From Ditylenchus dipsaci (lineage: Eukaryota > Nematoda > Chromadorea > Rhabditida > Anguinidae), in NCBI GenBank assembly GCA_004194705.1, contig SADC01000215.1, positions 62,001 through 126,000 on the forward strand: a stretch of 64,000 bases of DNA. The letters run 5' to 3'. Under the pieces are notes generated by a model, which saw only the letters and a program-made list of their open reading frames with translations, made no database searches and was not told where the DNA came from. The position numbers and the translations under genes were made by a program. Shown here one piece after another: positions 47,184-61,300 of this stretch. Position 1 is the first letter of the stretch, and the number at the start of each line of letters is the position of its first letter.

Positions 47184-47417
47184 ACCGTATTTCCTCTAAT
47201 AATCGCGCAAGCTCTAATAAGCGCGCACCCTCTACTCTGAGGGCTTGTATCTCAGCTCAGAGAAATTTTTCTGCAAAGCTGTTTAATGCATTTTCTTAAC
47301 TCCCACGAGCTCTACCGATTCCACTTTTTAGATTTTGGTTGAGCACGCGAAATTTTTCAGATTTTTGGGGTTGGAAAAATAAGCGCGCCGGCGCGCTTAT
47401 TAGAGGAATACGGTAAT
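47184..47417. mobile_element. MITE family E, complete copy (word AGCGCGC)
   Basis: The ends TTACCGTATTTCCTCTAATA / TATTAGAGGAATACGGTAA. The left end has CGCGCAAGCTC and TAATAAGCGCGCACC; the right end has the perfect palindrome AAGCGCGCCGGCGCGCTT. Nothing else was recognised up to 48085 except AT-rich sequence. Confidence 0.8.
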
Positions 47418-48093
47418 CTATCAAAGAAATTGACATGATCTACCCTTCTGAACTTGCGTAGGAAAAATCGTGACACTGATGGTTCACAAGGGCACCATAC
47501 TTCCTAGAAGAAACTTTTTTTTTACAATTTTTCTTTCAGCATCGTGTTCCCCTTGAAATTCTGCACAAGACGCACCCATTGTAACCAACGGCCTCTAGAA
47601 TGTTAAACCGAAGCCTTAGCCACTTTTTTCTCTTTTAAAAGCAACAAATTCTTAAAACAACCATCGAAAACTCAGTTTTGTCATTATTGGCTGTTCCTGG
47701 TGTCTAACAAATTCCCATCTTTCCTTTTTTTTGTTTTTTCTTCAAGTACCCAGTTTTTTATATCAATATGTAATCACAATTCTTGTCTTTCATTTCGCTC
47801 TCAAAAAGAGAGAAAAAATACCATTTCATTACAGCTAAAATTCAAAAAAATTCGAATCTGTCCTAAAAGGCGGACAAATTCTTAAATTAGGTGGTACATT
47901 TCTCATATACCCTTGTTCACATTTATTTTCTGCCGTCAATAAGCTGTTATTCTGCTCTTGTAAGTTGTTAAAACTTTTTGGGAAGCATTTATTTGAAAAA
48001 AAAGTTGCGGAAACGTGCAATTTGTCCCAATTTGTTTATTTTTCTGTGTGTGGGGTACTTGAATGGATTTATGCAACCCCCACGTCTCTAAAA

Positions 48094-49015
48094 AGGGTAA
48101 TATTTAATAATGCCCCTAATTGCTGAAAAATGCCCCCTAATTGCTGAAAAATGCCCCTAATTGCGGGAAGAATGCCCCCTCATTGGAATTGTCCCCTAAT
48201 TACTGAAAAATGCCCCCTAATGCGGGAAGAATGCCCCCTCATTGGAATTGTCCCTAATTACTGAAAATGCCCCCTAATTGCGGGAAGAATGCCCCCTCAT
48301 TGGAATTGTCCCCTAATTACTGAAAAATGCCCCTAATTGCGGGAAGAATGCCCCCTCATTGGAATTGTCCCCTAATTACTGAAAAATGCCCCCTAATTGC
48401 GGGAAGAATGCCCCCTCATTGGAATTGTCCCCTAATTACTGAAAAATGCCCCCTAATTTCTGAAAAAACGCCTCTAATTTTCTGAAAGATGCCCCTAATT
48501 TTTTTCTCTCGTCGTTTTTAGTCAAAATTTTGCGAGAATTCAATTTTCTAGTCATAAAATAACTTGGATTGGTTAGAATAACACCCTGGAATGGCCAGAA
48601 GCCCCTGAAAAATGGTTTTTTGGCGGTTGACTGTAGGGGGAGGGGGTTTAATTTTTTTGCGAAAATATGATTGAGCGAATCAGAATTCCGGTCCGATCGC
48701 CTGAACCACTCAGAATTTCATCCGAACCACTCAAAACCACCATAAACCTGGAATTCTGAGCGATTGAGCCCATCGGACCGGAATTCTGATTCGCTCGATC
48801 GAATTTTCGCAAAATGTTTACCCCCCCCCCCTTTTAGTAAAACCCCCGAAAAACCAACTTTCAGGGCTTCTGGCCATTTCGGGGCGGGATTCTGACCACT
48901 TCGTTATTTTTTGACTAGAAAATTTGAATTCCCGCAAAATCTAGACTTAAAACGACGAGAGAAAAAAAAATAGGGGGCATTTTTCAGTAATTAGGGGCAA
49001 AATTAAATACCACCC
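48094..49015. mobile_element. foldback element (word CCCCTAATTGCGG) enclosing an S palindrome
   Basis: CTCTAAAA flanks it (48086-48093 and 49016-49023). The ends AGGGTAATATTTAATAATGC / TTAAATACCACCC are roughly inverted. The left arm is about 400 bp of a roughly 60-bp unit (AATGCCCCCTAATTGCGGG, AAGAATGCCCCCTCATTGG, AATTGTCCCCTAATTACTG), while the right arm has only one or two units. The loop is mostly family S copy 2 (about 48530-48905). Confidence 0.85.
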
Positions 49016-49362
49016 CTCTAAAACTCAGAGTTTTGATAATTTTTTACGTTGCCGTAGTATTATTTACATTAATATTTATTGCTTTTTTTTGCTCGATTTC
49101 TAAAATAATTTGAATTTTCGGATGCTATGGTACAATTCTACACAAATTTATTGCAAGAAAATTCAGAAAAGAGGTGTTTGATAGCACTGTCATCTGGTTT
49201 AATGCATTGGAAAGGGCATTTTATTTTCTAATTTGTATTTTTGGGTAAAAAAAGATCATATGGGCTACAATAGTTCACTACAATAAATACTTACATACAA
49301 TCAATGGTTATTTTTGACAAATTTCGGCCTCTACTTTTTCACTTGCAATAATCCTTGTAACC

Positions 49363-52300
49363 ATGAACAATCCAACCCATTCTGGAAGGAATGCATTCAG
49401 GAGAGTCAGCGGTCGAGACTTGGTTAAAGATTTGGGTTTGTTCCTTTTATTATAAATTTTAAATTGCAAATTTTTTTATTCGAAAATATTTATACTACAT
49501 TAGACTTCTTTGCGTTTAATGTAACTGGAAAAATGGGTATCTGACTAAAACTTTTTGAGTTTTTGCATGTCAAATTATGTTGGAAAACAAAATGTAAAGA
49601 TGGTCATATCGAAATTTGTCACAAATGTTAGTGATTTTGACGCCAATTTTTTGTTTTTTTTTCTTATAAAAAAAGCTTTTTCTGAATTCCAGCTATTTGA
49701 GGTGAAAATTAGCTTTTGGGTCAACCAATTTTTTTTTTGGAAAAGTATCATTAAAAGGACAATAAACCTCGAAAATTCGTTTTGCATGAAATTTTTCTTG
49801 TTCAATATACGGCTTGAGTTCAGAATCCCCCCCCCACGGGGACTGATCAGATGGAGGAGATAACATCATATTCGTGTTTCTCGACCCGATTTCATGAGAA
49901 AGCCGGCTGTTTTTTTAGTTCTGAGAAAAAAAAATTTTTTCGAACCACAGGGGGGGTATCATGGTTTTTAGTCAAAATTTGAAAATTTAAATTGGCGCCT
50001 TTTGAATTTTAAAGGAATAAGGCTGTATAGGGAGAGGAAGGAACAAAAGGGGGCCACTAATCATAGAAGGCTCACTAACAAGAAGATGTTGAACATAGTT
50101 TTGAATACTGGGGCCTACCGCATAAATAAACTCTGGTATGCATGCTTTTTCATGCATCCAGAGTCATTTTCGAGTGATTTGTGTCTAAGGTATGTGGGTG
50201 TGCGCATCTCAACTCCAAGCCCCAAGCCCCCTGCGCCCCCGAAGGGGGCGCAGGGGGCTTGAGAGTTAGAGATGCGCGCACTCACTTACCTTAGACATGA
50301 TTCCGAGAATAACTCTTGACCATAAAATGCATATAGAGTCTCTTTTTGCCACGGCCCAGTTGAAAAACATGGTGAGGCAATCGAAGAATACAAACATTTC
50401 AATTTCTGACGTTCTGCCATAAAAGTGGCCCCCTTTTACTCCCTTCCCCTCCCAATACAGCCCTTAATCCCTTTTAAATTCAAAAGGCGCCAATTCAAAT
50501 TTTTCAAATTTTGACTAAAAAACATGATACCCCCCCTGTGGTTCGAAAAAATTTTTTTTTCTCAGAATTAAAAAAACAGCCGGCTTTCTCAGGAAATCGG
50601 GGTCGATAAACACGAATATGATGTTATCTCCTCCATCTGATCAGTCCCGTGGGGGGGGGGGGATTCGAAACTGCAACCCAATATACTATTGGCAGCATAT
50701 AAATTGATGTGGTGGTCGTTGTTAGGTTGGCTGGTCAGCCCCATGCTGCTCATCTTAAAGTCTAATATAAAATGCAAATTTGTTGTTGCCACAACACCAT
50801 CCTTTTTCAACCTAGAAAAGGGTGGCAGTAAAGATGATGTGGTATTTTGATTAATGATGCAGCAGATTTTGGCAGTTTTTCTCGCAACACTGAAAGCTGC
50901 ATACTATCCATTTAGAAAATTTTATTTTTGTCATCTAAAATTGGCTGTGCTAGGTTAAAACCTTAATTTGGCTGTCTTAAAAAGACAGACAGTGACATAG
51001 TTTTGTCGACTGGCCTACGCATGAATAAGCTCTGGTATGCATATATTTTCATGCATCCAGAGTCACTTTCCAGTGATTTGTGTCTGGGGTATGTGGATGT
51101 GCGCATCTCAACTCCAAGCCCCCAAGCCCCCTGCGCCCCGAAGGGGCTTGAGAGTTAGAGATGCGCACACTCACTTACCTTAGACATGATTCCGAGAAAA
51201 ACTGTTGATCGAAAAATGCATATAGTGGCTCTTTTGCAAAGCTTCGGTGATCAAAACGGGGTAAAAACTATAAAATGACCAAAAACCATAGAGTGGGCTA
51301 AGGCAAAAATGGACCAAAAACCACGTGGGGGGGGGGGGGCAAGGCAGTGGAACTTTTTTTTTCGAAAAATGACCTTCCCACATTTTTTTGCCGTTTCTAT
51401 CGTTTTCAATGCATATAAAATACTTAGATCTCAAAAACGCATTTTTGGCTACCCCAAATAGTGTACTCCTGCCTAATTCAATTACATGATTTTACCTTTG
51501 GGTATTTTTTGCACCTGATATCTCTACTTAATATAACTGCAACATAGAAGGTCTTCATAAAAATCAGAGTTCTCATGAAAAGTATTAAACCAGGAATTAC
51601 CCATTCCTCAAAGCCGAAAATTGACTTATAACCGGGCATTGGCTATCCAATGAGACCAAGACCATGTAGCTCTGAGGGGTAGGACGCCAAATTTTTTGAT
51701 AAAATTTAAGATTTTTATTTCAGCAAGCAGAAATGTTTTCTTTAAATTGTTGAGCAGAAAAAATAATTTAGGTTATTTTCTAAAGATTCGAGTATGAAAG
51801 AGGACTAAAAAGTGCTGATTTATTTATCGAGTGAAAAACTAGCTGGCGTGGTTCCCTTGTTAGTCAAAAGTCTCAATTTTTGTCCATAGCCTTGAAAGAG
51901 GTGTTGATATGCGCAACAATGATGTTGTAAACATTAGCGCCCATTTGGAGTGTTATCCTGCTTACTAATAGGCACTCAAAAGTGGTGGCAGCAGCACTAA
52001 CTAATGGCAACAATCTCGTCATGTGCTCTTTTTGGTGGCTGGATTTCGTGCTCTACTTGTCTTCTTCTCCAGTGCTTCCTCCTATTCCTGGGTCGATATT
52101 TATATTATGGGCTGGGGGGAGATTTACTTGCTCAGCAAATGCAAGAAATTGTTTTGGGGATTCACTAGTTTTGTTCTTGGCCCTGTGGCTCTGCTTGGTT
52201 TATGCCAGACCAAGATTTCTTTACTCAAGTTTGGCACATTCTCCTACTCAGCTGCTTTTAATAGTAATTGTTCCTGGTTGGTGGGGAGTAGGCGAAAGGG

Positions 52301-55300
52301 ATTAGCCAATAATGGACTTTACAATCTGCTATTTATATTCCCCTTTTAACTTTGGGGTTTTTTTTTGATAAATTAGTTGCGTGAGAAGGTTATTTGGTCA
52401 CTCTCGGTATAAAAGGCCAATCACAAAAGAATTTGGATAAACAAATTCCATGTTACAGTTTACTCTGAATTAACTGTAACCCAAAAAACTCGTTCCCACC
52501 TAGGTCCGACACTTTTTCACCCCGATTTTTGAAAACTTTCATAAATGTGATTGGTCAGTCTAGTCGAAAATCGTAAGGATACCGATTTTGCCAGTCGTTT
52601 TTGTGAATGGCAGCAGTTTTGTCGAAAAGACCTGCGCCTCTCAATTTAATATACCGAAAAAAGCCAATAAGCGTCGGTCTTTCTAGAAAAACCATTGTTA
52701 TTTATAAAAATGACCGACGCGATCGGAATCTTTGCAATTTAGCCTTGGAAAAGTTAAGCCTTTTTGTTCTTGCAAATCAGGCTGACAAATCAGATTTGGT
52801 CAAAATTTTCAAAAATAGAGGTAAAAAAGTGTCAAAGCTTAGGCGGGAACGGCCCTATACTATTTGAGGTACCATATTTTGCCTTGGTCCCGTTGTTGTT
52901 TTTCTCATATATATTTTTTCTCTCCCATTGCTGCATTGTACCCTTATTATTTTTATGTTACTTTTTTCAATTTTTCGACCAAAGATAAAAAAAATGACAT
53001 GAAAATAATAAGAGTACAATGCAACAATGGAAGAGAAAAATATATTAGAAAAACCACAGGGGGTCCAAGGCAAAATATGGACCTCAAATAGTATAGGGCC
53101 GCGGGAACGCACTTGAGGGGTGTTTAAAATCGATAGTAGTCTGTATTTCACAACAAAACTGCGCTGTAAAATATATAACCTATCTTTTGAATACCGGTAT
53201 CTCTGTCAGAATTCCAAATCAACCGATCTCCTATGAATCAAGTATTTGCCTTTAGAAGCGATGGACATGGATGAAATCAGACGGCAGCAATTTGCCATGC
53301 GCTCCTTCACTGATTCTGTAGAAGTGGATGACCTGCCTTTACCTCCAGTAGCTAGTCATCTGGAGAGGAGACTAACCGCTACTAGTGAAGAGGGCGCTTG
53401 CTGGCCCGACAATGGAGGGGATTGGCCAGGAGAATTAGGTATTGGTCAAGGCATGCATTCCAGTAGCACCAACAACACCATCGACACCATAATTGAGGTG
53501 GTATTGGTTCTCAACATTACCGTACACTAGTCCTGGATATTTAGATGAAGTTGCCAAGAGGTGAGGAATCCGTGGACCAGCAGTTGGGAGAGACCCAGAA
53601 ATATGTAATGAGTGTGCCAGGCCCTGGACATGTCGACCAGGAAATGGAATTGCACAAAAGCTTGTTGACTGAGAGTGCGGAGACACCGGGTACTACCAGC
53701 AGCGATGAAATGGAATCTCTGGCTGCTGTGCAAGCCCTCATGGACACTGCTGGCCAATGGGACACAAGTGGGTGGCTAGAGTCAGGGTCCCGCCTAATTT
53801 AGAATTGTTATTCTTAATATCTATATCTCCACCTATGAAAACAACGAAAAATGGGCAGTAGGCGAAGCGCTATATTTTATTCGTCCGCCACTTAAAAGGC
53901 TGTTGATAGTCACGAAACATAATTTTTGGATGAAAGTGACACGTAAACGAGAATTCTCCCATCAATTCTCCTCCTTCCCCACATAAAAAAGAATATCCCC
54001 AGATATGTATCGGCTCATTTATAAACGTTGTCGTTGTCGTCGTCGTTGTCGTTGGAAAAAATGTTTGTAAAGGCACTTTTACGCCAATGCCAATGACGAC
54101 CTATTTATAAAAAATCCAACGACAAGGCCACCGACAACGCTAACGACAACGAAAATTTTTCTTCCAAATTAGACAAATTACACTTTAAGCCTTTGCACTT
54201 TAAGCCAGAATTTTAAGGATTAACTATATTCTCCTTTTGTTTTCCCTCGAAATCTCGACTGAAAATGCGAAATTTGACCAATTTGGAATAAAAATTTCGT
54301 TGTCCTTGGCGTTGTCGTCGTCGTTGGCGAAAAATAGCGTTTTATACAAAAATATATTCCACGACAACGTTTGTAAATAAGCCATACACCAGACAATAGA
54401 TAAGGCCTCCGGATAAACCCGAAGGCTAGCTCCAAAAATTTATGTGCCCAACACTCCGAAGAGGTCGGAACTACTCAAGTACCTTTCAATACCTAAGGAT
54501 CTGATGATCAAAGTAACGAGAAACTTTTAACTACTTATACAAAACTGACCTCAACAACTTGCTGGGTTTAATACTCTTTGGTCTTTGCCAAATACTTCCT
54601 CTCGTTTTTTTCTGGAGGACAACAAAAACAGGAAAAAGGCGGCCTTATTCAGAGTGTTGGTGTTGTCTTCTTGCGATTTTATTTTTTGTAACAATCTTTA
54701 GAGAACTATTTTATGTGGCACTTATACATGACAAGTATATTTTATTACTATGTGAAAAGTTCGGCACTCTTTCAAGTGGCCGAAAAACATCGCAGCGCAA
54801 CATCGCAGAAAGGTAAAACCGATACTCTAGTCAAAATACCCCCCCCCCTATTGTCTGTCCCCCTTTAAAAACAAGCCAAATTCGAGGAAAATAATGAAAA
54901 ATTCCAATTTTCCCCGCCTTTACGTATTATTTATTTATTTTCCTTTATATTGCAGTAAATTGCTCTATTTTTTACTTGAAACTAAATGTCTTCAAGTACA
55001 AATTTTTTATGAGAGATTTAACCATCTCAACTATCTGAGAAAGACAAAGATTAAACCATGTAGGGCAAACAATTCCAGTAGTCCAAGCAATCTTCAAGAA
55101 AAAATAGTAGTGGGCTGGTAAATTATTCCCAATTACCAACTTCTAAACTTCAGATTCACCCAGACAATGCAGAAGTCCCAGCAATCAAAATGATCTCTTA
55201 GATCAAAATGCCATTCGCCAAGAGTTCAATCGGGTAGCTACACAAAGACCAAGACCTACCACCCCTACCTCCTGGTCAGCCCTGGAGAGTTATGTAATTG

Positions 55301-58300
55301 AGAGGGACAGCAGCAATAAAAGCAGGGATGTGGAGTCAGCCTTTGTGCCTATTTCTGAGAGAATGCCTCCTGATTGTGGTGCTAAAATAAAGGTGGCTTT
55401 GCCAGGCCAAAGAGATGGATCTCCTCATTCAGGTGAGTCTTTATTGACTTGGTGTGGTGTTGGTGCATGGAAATTATTTGGAATTTAAGGCAGCTTTCGA
55501 GGAAGACAGTCGTCAATGTCATGGAGCGACTTCTACGAGACTATGGCTGGTCAACAACAGGTTGGAAAAAATTTGAAAAAGTTGCGGCAAGTCTGCAGTG
55601 GAATTTCCGAATAGTTCACCCTGGGGGTAATCGAAAATCGACTATATATAGGAAGGACCCCTGAAAAACGAATTGAAATAATCGAAAACCAGAAACTAAG
55701 GTACAGCCCGTTCATGAACCGGTAATTCTCGATTTACACTGTAATCCACACATCTCTAAATCTCCGGAAACCCTCAAACTAATACAAAATTAGTTAGAGC
55801 TCCCGTTCTGTGTGGTATATAAAGCGCCTGCAGATAATTTTTTTTGACTGACTTAGGATAAACACTTACTCATCTTGAGCCAGATTTTACCCCCTTGACA
55901 ACTGTATGTTAATAACTGTAGACTTTCTCGTAGAATATATGAGAAATTTTTATTCTAATCTGACTCAGGATGAGTAGCTGCTTTTCCTGAGTCAGAAAAA
56001 AGCCATGGGACAGAAAAAATTCAAAAAATTTAAAAGGCCAAAAGTCAGAAATTAAAAAAAGTTGATTTGAAAGCGCTTTATATTATGTCGAAACAATATT
56101 TTCCCTATTTTCCCTGCGGTGCGGGCCGTCTACCTACCCGGCAGTGAAGATGAATCTGGCCCAAAGAACAGGGGAGATAGAAAATTATGTTTCTGACATC
56201 ATGTACCAGACAGGGATGAGCATTTTGCCTTTTTAAAAATAAAAAAGTGCAAAAATTTTGCCCTTTTTTTGCCCTAAAAGACAATTTTTGTTTTTCATGC
56301 AAATCGCCGTTTTAGGGCCATTTGCCTAAAAAGTGCAATTCGCCTTGCAAAAATTGCCTTTTGGGGCAAAAAAGAGCAAATTTTTTGCCCTTTTCAATGT
56401 ACAAAAGCAAAATGTTCATCCCTTATACCAAAGACTGAGTCAATCTGCACTTACAGAATCTAGAAATCACGTCAGGACAATAAATGATCATGGTTTAAAA
56501 GTTTCAGAAACTTTTTGACCGTTTTATTTTTGGTTATTTGAGACTTTAACTAATGATATACGGTGCGTAGCCTTTTGGCCCTTTTCCCATTTGGGAAAAA
56601 AGGGGCCAAACGCCTTAATAAGGCGTTTGGCCCCTTTTTTCCCGAATTTCAAATTTTTTATGTGGCGCCATTTCAAACTCGTCATAATTTTGTTATTTAG
56701 TGTGGATAATAAATTTGTACAGTGGGGCCTTGATGCTTTCATTGTTTTTTCTCGATGATAGGCATGCTCCCAAAACGGACTGCCAACCGATTCGTTACAA
56801 AAACTGATTCGTTACACCGATTCGTTACACTGACGATTCGTTACACCGATTCGTTACATTGACGATTCGTTACACCGATTCGTTACAGAAAAAATATTTT
56901 TTTGACCAAAAATCGACTTTTTGACTTGGGGACCAAGGTAAACCACCTGGATACCGTTTTTATTCATTAAAAAGGTATTATTTTACCTGCCTGCCTTCGG
57001 CAGGCACCCTAATTCAATAGGAAGCCCTTTGGGGGTACATGGTCCGGGATAAGGGCTGACCCTTCGGGGTACATTGTCCGGGCCAAGGGCTGACCCTTTG
57101 ATTGCTCATAATAGAAGGTGGTTTACCTTGGTCCTCCAAGGCAAAAAGTCGATTTTTGGTCAAAAAAATATTTTTCTGTAACGAATCGGTGTAACGAATC
57201 GTCAATGTAACGAATCGGTGTAACGAATCGTCAGTGTAACGAATCGGTGTAACGAATCGTCAGTGTAACGAATCGGTGTAACGAATCAGTTTTTGTAACG
57301 AATCGGTTGTATACCCCCAAAACGCCCTGGTCCCATGTTTTTTGCCTCGGTACCCTGTTGATTTTTTTGGGAGCACCCGATTCTGCACTAGAACCGGCAT
57401 GAAGATGTCGGAACAAAAATAAAAGCGGTGGCCAGTGTTTTTCTTTTCGGAACGGATGAAGTTGCTGTAGCCTTCATTTGTTTTTTCGTATAGTATCAAA
57501 AGAACTGAATAAGACCAAAAAACTTTATTCCTTTAACCATAACATATCAATTCAAGCAAACATAATACCAACCATAATATCAATAACAAAGAGGTTATAA
57601 ACGGAAATGTCCTATTCTTTCATTTCTTGTCTGACATCTAAACAAGAACAAACACTGGAGACATAGTGACCATTATCAAAATTAGGGCTGATGACTTTAA
57701 TATTCCGCTCCACTCTCAATTTTTTTAAGATACGAATTTCCGAAAGAATACACACTAGGTTGCCGAATTATCAAGGCGCCAGTGTTCAAATTGATTATCC
57801 ACACTAAATAACAAAATTATGACGAGTTTGAAATGGCGCCACATAAAAAATTTGAAATTCGGGAAAAAAGGGGCCAAACGCCTTATTAAGGCGTTTGGCC
57901 CCTTTTTCCCAAATGGGAAAAAGGGGCCAAACGCCTCTACGCGGATATTACGTCATTTATAAGTAGACTTTTTAATTATCGAAAATGCTATGAAATTCAT
58001 ATGTGTGCATGCGTGTGCTTATTTCAATTAACAAGGGAGGGACCCTGACTGTGACCTGGGAAATTCTTATTCTGCGTATTCTTGTAAAGCGTAGCCAAAT
58101 CCCCTGTAAATCTGGTTCCCCAACTATGAAAACTAACAAAATTTTCAGGAATGACCCATGGCCCATGGGTCGGTTATAAAAAAACCATGATATGGGTATT
58201 GAGGTGTTTTTAGAACTTTGAGTAACCCTTGTACCATATTTTGTGGACCTTTAGATCTGGGGAGCCATATTCGTCAAGAAATTGGGCATGCTCCACTAGT

Positions 58301-61300
58301 ATTCACAGAAAAAATTTCATCGAAGTTGCCCCAGGTCACAGTCCGGGTCCTTTCCTTGAAAATAAATTCGATTTTTTTCTTAATTTTCTTTTGGATGCAA
58401 ATTTAATAGCAAAACTGCAAAATTTCATTATCCAATTGCAAATAATATTAACTTTCTTCCCCCAACTAATTAATCCGCAGCAACTAATTGGCCATATATA
58501 TGAAAGAAGTCCAATGAATTATTAATCTGCAAGACTAACTAAAATAATTATACTTTTCAAGCCAATTATTTTTTGCCCTAGTAAACCGTTAAATTAATGT
58601 TAGGTACAATGCGCAGAGTTGAATGAGCAGTCCAAAGACCAGGACTTGCTGGAAACAAATCCAGCCTATGCCTATAAAGCACCCCCTAAACCTGTGGTCA
58701 ACAGAAGATCTTCGGTGGAGTGGGAGAACTTTGAAGAGGCTCGACAGCTGCAACAAGAAACCACTGACAATAATAAATACTGCTATGAAGAAGACACTAG
58801 GCCTTGGGATGGCAATAATGACCAACTAGACTGTCAACAACAAACAGCGAGCCCTCCAGCCGACTGGGAGTCTAATCCGGCTGATTTTGGTAGTAGATTT
58901 CATTATTTTTAAAAATTAAGCGATTATAAACCTGTTTTCTCCGAAAGTTGGAAAACTTAAAATTTGGAAAAAACCCCAAAAAATCTTTTATCCCTACTGA
59001 GTTTTACAGATGGGGATATTTTATTTTGCTAAAAAGCTGAGAACTCCGTCTAAATTTATACATTTCTACTGGGTAAACCTTGGTTTCCGCAATAGGTGCA
59101 AGTTCTTTTAACTACATTTTCTGAATTTTTGCAGAAAAAAAATGTGGCCTTTTTCGTAACCCCTCACTCGGAAATAACCATAACTTTTTTCTCTCCTTGA
59201 AAATTTTGTAGTTATAGTCATCTTGTAGCTAAGGAACAGAGCTACTAAATAAGTTACAGGTTTAATCAATGCTATTTAAAAAGAAAAGTTTGATAAAAAT
59301 GAGTGGATTCGCACTCTGGAGACGCTACGCACACACGCGGCGCGGATCCGAGTTTAACTCCAGAGTGCAGATCCTCTCGATTTCATCCACAGTTTCAAGC
59401 CAATACCTACTTTATCAAAACCTAATTTTGTAGCCCTGTTCCTAAGCTACAAGATGACTACAACTGCAAAGTTTTTCAATGGACGAAAAAATTTTATGGT
59501 TATTTCTGAGTGAGGAGGTATGAAAAGAGGCACTCTCATTCATCAATGAATTGGCACCTTTTAATCACCCGATTTCTTTTATTGAAAAAACTCTGCTGTG
59601 CAAATCTAAAGCATTTCCCTGCAGTAGAAATAAAACCTGGCTTTTCAACTCCCATTCCAAAAAAAACTAAAAACAAATAAAGCAAGACAAATTTCAGGCA
59701 TCCAGACCAATACCCCCTTTGCATAACCATCCCTACATATAGCATGTAATCCCCTTCATGCCTCTAAAATCAATAGAGCTGCTGCTGCTTTCCAAAAACA
59801 AACAGGAAGCAAGCACCTAGCCATTTGCTAGTGCCACTCACACACACCCATCCAGTTAGCTAGCTAGTAAACTTAGTTGGCAGCCACCCCTTTTCTTTTT
59901 AGTGGATCTGAGAGTGGCATGAAGGCCAAAACTTCTACTTCTTTTTACTTAAGAACAGCAGCGACTCTGGTCATATAGGGAAGTGGTGTGTCTTGCCCCT
60001 AGCTTTGACGTAGAGTTCTCAGGCCTTTGTGTTTTCTTAACCCCCAGTTTCTAGGGCTGGTGTTGGTGGACATCAATTTGTGCGAGTGGTATCGGAAAAT
60101 TGATTCCACTGGTGTTTTAGTCAAATAATGGCAGTGGATAAAGCTGGGCGTTGCTTCTTATGTGCTAATATTGCGTGGAATTGATGTTTTTTATTGATTT
60201 TTGTGGTTTAGTTGTGGATGCATTGAGTGAGAACCATTTATCAGAGGATCAACCTTGTTCAAGTGACATGTATTCGGGTGATGGTACTGGAAATGACACA
60301 TCTTCTGCTAGTAATCCATTTGCGGTGCCACAACAAGAGGTAGGAGTTTTTGAGCCGAATAGTTAAAAAAAATTAATATTTTTGAAAAAACAACTGTAAA
60401 ATGACCATAATGGGGCGTCCGTCCTCCGGCCACGTCCCGTCCCGTCCGCATAGTCTTACAATTGGCCCATCAAATCTGTACGATCTACTTTTTAGAACAT
60501 CAACTACCTTGTTCTGATGCAAAAAACATATCGACCGTCCTTGTCCGTTTATTTTGGTAGTCGACCGGCCGCTACCGTCCGAAAAAAATGTCTTTTCGAA
60601 AAAGGACAATTTCAGGACGGTGGAGGCCGGTCGATTCAAAAAGGTGGACGGGCATGGACGATCGCTTTGTTTTTGGCACTAGAAGATGTTAGTTTATGTT
60701 CTAGAAAGTAGACCGTCCATATTTGTTGAGCCAATTGCTAGACCGTCCGGACGGGGACGGGCCCGGCCGCACGGCGTCGGACGGGCGCCCCACTATGAAA
60801 ATGACTATTCCAATTTTTCACAAATTCGTTCATTTTGACAAGCGGAACGAAACAAAATCAGGATTCATTTACAACTCTTTTTGATATATTTTATTGGAAA
60901 ACAGTACGCTATTTTTCGGCTTGGTCCAATAGTTGATTTTTTAAATTTCTATTTTTATGTCTCGTTTTTCGCAATTTTATTCTACGTCAGCCAACAACAA
61001 CATCTTTAATTGATAATAGAATTGAAATTTTAAAAAAAAATCAACAGGGAAGCAAGGCGAAAAAGAGGTGGCAAGTTTCATAGGAACGAAGATATTATCC
61101 GCAAATTTCCTAGATGTATCACTTCTCCCTCAATTATCAATTGGCATTGAAATCTCCAAACAGTTATATAAAAACTGTAAAGTTTAAACCAAAGAAGTTT
61201 GTTACACCGATTGACGGGAATAAAGATTAGCTAAAGAAAACGTCTTTATTAAAATTACTTTCATCAAAATAAAATTAAAAAGCTATTTCAGAATCCCTTT

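Noticed and set aside
51982..52349. Two overlapping hydrophobic frames
   Set aside because: Inside the first intron of the NPF gene. Two frames open together without homology; left unannotated.
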